Below, in pieces: positions 59,456 through 64,000 of a stretch of DNA of 64,000 nucleotides (its first letter is position 1; every line of letters starts with the position of its first letter). The translations under genes were made by a program, and so were the position numbers. This stretch comes from Loripinus fragilis. Taxonomy: Eukaryota; Mollusca; Bivalvia; Lucinida; Lucinidae. Location: the NCBI GenBank assembly GCA_964019695.1, contig CAXHUL010000250.1, positions 1,054,001 to 1,118,000 of the forward strand, read 5' to 3'. Under the pieces are notes generated by a model. That model made no database searches, was not told where the DNA came from, and saw nothing but the letters and a program-made list of their open reading frames with translations.

Positions 59456-59796
59456 ACTCTATCAGACACTCAATCAGACAGCGAAAGCAGAAGTCTCTCT
59501 ATCAGACAGCGGATGCAGAAATACTCTATCAGACAGCCGATGGAGGAGTCTCTTTATCAGACAGCGGATGCAGAAGTATCTCTATCAGACAGCGGAGGCA
59601 GGACTCTCTCTATCAGACAGCGGATGCAGAAGTCTCTCTATCAGACAGCGGATGCAGGAGTCTCTCTATAAGACAGCGGATGCGGGAGACACTCTATCAG
59701 ACAGCGGATGCAGAAGTCTCTCTATCAAACAGCGGATGCAGAAGTCTCTCTATCAAACAGCGGATGCAGGAGACACTCTATCAGATGCAGCCGCTA
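59456..59796 (+). repeat. Inverted satellite block 20 (right junction flipped)
   Basis: The left junction is the common one. At the right end the order is reversed: after AGACACTCTATCAGA (59771-59785) the loop reads TGCAGCCGCTA (59786-59796), the reverse complement of the usual TAGCGGCTGCA. The flanking arms are exchanged too (CAGGAGACAC on the left, GTGTCTTCTGC on the right, where other blocks have CAGAAGACAC and GTGTCTCCTGC). Private changes include GAAAGCAG, CCGATGGAGG and CTCTATAAGAC. Confidence 0.93.
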
Positions 59797-59811
59797 TCTG
59801 ATAGAGTGTCT
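59771..59811. repeat. Flipped right-junction hairpin of block 20
   Basis: AGACACTCTATCAGA (59771-59785) and TCTGATAGAGTGTCT (59797-59811) form the same 15-bp stem as in other blocks, but the 11-base loop is in reverse orientation. Confidence 0.93.
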
Positions 59812-62800
59812 TCTGCATCCGCTGTCTGATAGAGAGACTTCTGCATCTGCTGGCTGATAGAGAGACTCCTGCAATCGATGTCTGATAGAGAGACTTCTGC
59901 ATCTGCTGTCTGATGGAGTGTCTCCTGCATCCGCTGTCTGATAGAGAGACTCCTGCATACGATGGCTGATAGAGTGTCTCCTGCATCCGCTGTCTGATAG
60001 AGAGACTCCTGCATCCGTTTGCTGATAGAGTGTCACTTGCATCCCAGTCTGACAGAAAGTCCCCTGCATCCGCTGTCTGATAGAGTGTCTCCTGCATCGG
60101 TGTCTGATAGAGAGACTTCTGCATCCGCTGTCTGATAGAGTGTCTCCTGCATCCGCTGTCTGATTGAGAGACTCCTGCATCCGCTGTCTGATAGAGTGTC
60201 TCCTGCCTCAGCTGTCTGATAGGGAGACTTCTGCATCCGCTGTCTGAAAGAGTGTCTCCTACATCAGCTGTCTGATAGAATGACTCCTGCATCCGCTGTC
60301 TGATAGAATGTCTCCTGCATCCGCTGTCTGATAGAGATACTCCTGCATCTGCTGGCTGATAGAGTGTCTCCTGCATCCCTAGTCTGATAGAGTGTCTCCT
60401 GCATCCGCTGTCTGATAGAGAGACTTCTGCATCGGCTGTCTGATAGAGTGTCTCCTGCATCCGCTGTCTAATAGAGAGACTTCTGCATCCGCTGTCTGAT
60501 AGAGTGTCTCCTGCATCCGCTGTCTGATAGAGAGACTTCTGCATCCGCTGTCTGATAGGGTGTCTCCTGCATCCGCTGTCTGATTGAGAGACACCTGCAA
60601 CCGCTGTCTGATAGAGAGACTTCTGCATCCGCTGTCTGATAGAGTGTCTCCTGTATCCGCTGTCTGACAAGAGTGTCTCCTGCATCCACTGTCTGATAGA
60701 GAGACTTCTGCATCCGCTGTCTGATAGAATGTCTCCTGCATTCGCTGTCTTATAGAGAGACTTCTGCATCAGCTGTCTGATAGATTGTCTCCTGCATCTG
60801 CTGTCTGACTGAGAGACTCCTGCATCCGCTGTCTGAAAGAGAGACTTTTGCATCCGCTCTCTGATAGAGAGACTCCTTCATCCGCTGTCTGATAACGTGT
60901 CTCCTGCATCCTCTGTCTGATAGAGAGACTCCTGCATCCGCTGGCTGATAGAGTGTCTCCTGCATCCGGTGTCTGATTGAGAGACTTCTGCATCCGCTGT
61001 CTGAAAGAGTGTCTCCTACATCCGCTGTCTGATAGAGAAACTTCTGCATCCGCTGTCTGAAAGAGTGTCTCCTGCATCCGCTGTCTGATTGAGAGATTCC
61101 TACATCTGCTGTCTGACCGAGGGACTTCTGCATCCGCTGTCTGATAGAGTGTCTGCTGCACCCGCTGTCTGATAGAGAGACTTCTGCATCCGCTGTCTGA
61201 TAGAGTGTCTCCTGCATCCGCTGTCTGATTAAGAGACTTCTGCATCCGCTTTCTGATAGAGTGTCTCCTGCATCCTTAGTCTGATAGAGTGTCTTCTGCA
61301 TCCTTAGTCTGATAGAGTGTCTCCTGCATCCGCTGTCTGATAGAGGGACTCCTGCATCCGCTGTATGATTGAGTGTCTCCTGCATCCGCTGTCTGATGGA
61401 AAGACTCCTGCATCCGCTGGCTGATAGAGTGTCTCCTTCATCCGCTGTCTGATAGAGTGTCTCCTGCATCCGCTGTCTGATAGAGAGAATCCTGCACCCG
61501 CTGTCTGATAGAGACACTTCTGCATCCGCTGTCTGATAGAGTGTCTCCTGCATCCGCTGTCTGATAGAGAGACTTCTTCATCCGCTGTCTGATAGAGTGT
61601 CTCCTGTATCCTTAGTCTGATAGAGTGTCTCCTGCATCCTTAGTCTGATAAAGTGTCTCCTGCATCCGCTGTCTGATAGAGGGACTCCTGCATCCGCTGT
61701 CTGATAGAGTTTCTCCTGCATCAGCTGTCTGATTGAGAGACTCCTGCATCCGCTGTCTAATAGAGAGACTTCTGCATCTGCTGTCTGATAGAGTGTCTCC
61801 TGCATCCGCCGTCTGATAGAGAGACTCCTGCATACGCTGGCTGAAAGAGTGTCTCCTGCATCTGCTGTCCGATAGAGAGACTCCTGCATCCGTTGGCTGA
61901 TAGAGTGTCTCCTGCATCCGCAGTCTGATAGAAAGTCTCCTGCATCTGCTTTTTGATAGAGTGTCTCCTGCATCAGTGTCTGATAGAGAGACTTTTGCAT
62001 CCGCTGTCTGATAGAGTGTCTCCTGTATCCGCTGTCTGATTGCCAGACTCCTGCATCCGCTGTCTGATTGAGAGACCTTTGCATCCGATGTCTGATAGAG
62101 TGTCTCCTGTATCCGCTGTCTGATAGAATGACTCCTGCATCTGCTGTCTGATAGAGTGTTTCCTGCATCCGATGTCTGATAGAGAGACTCCCGCATCTGC
62201 TGGCTGATTGAGAGACTCCTGCATCGGCTGTCTGAAAGAGAGACTTCTGCATCCGCTGTCTGATAGAGAGACTCCTGCATCCGCTGTCTGATAGAGTGTC
62301 TCCTGCATCCGCTGTCTGATAGAGAGACTCCTGCATCCGCTGGCTGATAGAGTGTCTCCTGCATCCGCTGTCTGATAGAGTATCTCCTGCCTCAGCTGTC
62401 TGATAGGGAGACTTCTGCATCCGCTGTCTGAAAGAGTGTCTCCTGCCTCAGCTGTTTGATAGAGAGACTCCTGCATCCGCTGTCTGATAGAGAGACTCCT
62501 GCATCCGCTGTCTGATAGAGTGTCTCCTGCATCCGCTGTCTGATAGAGAGACTCCTGCATCTACTGTCTGATAGAGAGACTCCTGCATCCGCTGTCTGAT
62601 ATAGTGTCTCCTGCATCCTCTGTCTGATAGAGAGACTCCTGCTTCCGCTGGCTGATAGAGTGTCTCCTGCATCCGGTGTCTGATAGAGTGTCTCCTGCCT
62701 CAGTTGGCTGATAGGGAGACTTCTGCATCCGCTGTCTGAAATAGTGTCTCCTACATCCGCTGTCTGATAGAGAGAATTCTGCATCCGCTGTCTGATAAAG

Positions 62801-64000
62801 TGTCTTCTGCATCCGCTGTCTGATTGAGAGATTCCTACATCCGCTGTCTGACTGAGGGACTTCTGCATCCGCTGTCTGATAGAGTGTCTGCTGCAATCGC
62901 TGTCTGATAGAGAGACTTCTGCATCGGCTGTCTGATAGAGTGTCTCCTGCATCCGCTGTCTGATAGAGAGATCTCTGCATCCGCTGTCTGATAGAGTGTC
63001 TCCTGCATCCGCTGTCTGATAGAGAGACTTCTGCATCCGCTGTCTGATAGAGAGTCTCCTGCGTCAGCTGTCTGATAGAGAGACTCCTGCATCCGCTGGA
63101 TGATAGAGTGTCTCCTGCATCCTTAGTCTGATAGAGTGTCTCATGCATCCTTAGTCTGATAGAGTGTCTCCTGCATCCACTGTCTGACAGAGGGACTCCT
63201 GCATCCGCTCTATGATTGAGTGTCTCCTGCATCCGCTGTCTGATGGAGAGACTCCTGCATCCGCTGGCTTAAAGAGTGTCTCCTTCATCCACTGTCTGAT
63301 AGAGTCTCTCCTGCATCCGCTGTCTGATAGAGAGACTCCTGCATCCGCTGGATGATTGAGAGACCTTTGCATCCGATGTCTGATAGAGTGTCTCCTGTAT
63401 CCGCTGTCTGATAGAATGACTCCTGCATCTGCTGTCTGATAGAGTGTTTCCTGCATCCGATGTCTGATAGAGAGACTCCCGCATCTGCTGGCTGATTGAG
63501 AGACTCCTGCATCGGCTGTCTGAAAGAGAGACTTCTGCATCCGCTGTCTGATAGAGAGACTCCTGCATCCGCTGTCTGATAGAGTGTCTCCTGCATCCGC
63601 TGTCTGATAGAGAGACTCCTGCATCCGCTGGCTGATAGAGTGTCTCCTGCATCCGCTGTCTGATAGAGTGTCTCCTGCCTCAGCTGTCTGATAGGGAGAC
63701 TTCTGCATCCGCTGTCTGAAAGAGTGTCTCCTGCCTCAGCTGTTTGATAGAGAGACTCCTGCATCCGCTGTCTGATAGAGAGACTCCTGCATCCGCTGTC
63801 TGATAGAGTGTCTCCTGCATCCGCTGTCTGATAGAGAGACTCCTGCATCTACTGTCTGATAGAGAGACTCCTGCATCCGCTGTCTGATATAGTGTCTCCT
63901 GCATCCTCTGTCTGATAGAGAGACTCCTGCATCCGCTGGCTGATAGAGTGTCTCCTGCATCCGGTGTCTGATAGAGTGTCTCCTGCCTCAGTTGGCTGAT
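59797..64000 (-). repeat. Array segment right of block 20, to the window end
   Basis: About 150 monomers in the major orientation with no further inverted block. It contains variants seen elsewhere (GATTGCCAG near 62.04 kb, CATCCTTAGTCTG pairs at 61.28 and 61.62 kb). Its right part is the 1,288-bp tandem duplication. The array is still canonical at the window edge. Confidence 0.94.
62066..64000. repeat. 1,288-bp tandem duplication (second copy cut by window end)
   Basis: 62,066-63,353 recurs from 63,354 at exactly +1,288 bp (46 monomers, 23 dimers). The join is at GGATGATTGAGAGACC. Visible differences are few, such as AGTATCTCC (62390s) versus AGTGTCTCC and GCTTCCGCTGG (62640s) versus GCATCCGCTGG. 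The second copy still matches at the last base shown. Confidence 0.92.

Larger units (their letters stand above)
1..64000. repeat. Satellite array of a 28-bp monomer organised as 56-bp dimers
   Basis: The whole window except 1101-1254 is tandem copies of one 28-base monomer: core TGCATCCGCTGTCTGATA plus a 10-base arm. Arms alternate between GAGTGTCTCC (A) and GAGAGACTTC/GAGAGACTCC (B), giving a 56-bp dimer; 3300-3360 is a clean example. The A monomer is 15/28 G+C and poor in A (4/28) on the plus strand. Common variants are CATCTGCTG and CATCCACTG in place of CATCCGCTG, GCTGGCTG for GCTGTCTG, GATTGAGAG, CTAATAGAG and CTCATTGAG. Some monomers are 27 bp (CATCGGTGTCTG, CATCCCAGTCTG). No spacer separates units, so this is satellite or minisatellite DNA. 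The array continues past both window ends. The family is not one I recognise. Confidence 0.98.

Noticed and set aside
1..64000. CRISPR array
   Set aside because: The 28-bp period resembles a CRISPR repeat length, but no unique spacers lie between units and no cas-like genes are present.
1..64000. Centromeric satellite with CENP-B boxes
   Set aside because: I see no match to the CENP-B box (TTCG....A..CGGG) in the monomer or its common variants. Centromere location cannot be judged from sequence alone.
1..64000. tRNA, rRNA or other structured RNA genes
   Set aside because: No segment departs from the 28-bp period except 1101-1254, which lacks recognisable tRNA boxes or rRNA motifs.

Overview
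The window is a satellite-DNA array. Apart from about 150 bases near the left end (1101-1254), all 64 kb are tandem copies of one 28-base monomer, and the array runs off both ends. Each monomer is an 18-base core, TGCATCCGCTGTCTGATA, followed by a 10-base arm. Two arms dominate and usually alternate: GAGTGTCTCC (type A) and GAGAGACTTC or GAGAGACTCC (type B). The first-order repeat is therefore 28 bp and the second-order repeat a 56-bp dimer, roughly 2,280 monomers in all (64,000/28).

A long satellite with layered higher-order structure and transition-type decay at its single CpG points to a nuclear eukaryotic genome with CpG methylation. I cannot name the species and do not recognise the satellite family. 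I see no supportable gene, RNA gene, CRISPR array, origin or recognisable transposon. Many open frames exist, but they follow from the repeat: one strand of the monomer has no stop in any frame, and because 28 is not divisible by 3 each frame reads a 28-residue pseudo-repeat from three monomers.

Layout: most of the array has its stop-free strand on minus. Twenty short blocks (about 260-342 bp) are inverted, at 227, 6419, 8658, 11653, 16020, 18203, 23296, 25479, 31975, 34016, 35609, 37235, 38828, 43450, 47647, 51929, 53496, 55231, 57943 and 59456. Blocks 2-20 share the same left junction, and nearly all share the same right junction, internal order of variant monomers and left flank. That fits one old inversion amplified as part of a large higher-order module. 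Both junctions are perfect or near-perfect short hairpins. Block 1 has a different left junction with longer arms, and block 20 has its right-hand junction flipped.

Above the modules lies a mosaic of segmental duplications. A 6.45-kb segment repeats at +7,276 bp and looks almost identical. Head-to-tail pairs of about 3.2, 4.2, 1.57 and 1.29 kb lie at 32.9-39.4, 41.1-49.4, 51.3-54.4 and 62.1-64.0 kb. Most of 27-57 kb is a reshuffled copy of 1.8-27 kb. Indels between copies are often whole monomers (28, 56, 196 or 448 bp), as expected from unequal crossing-over or replication slippage in register.
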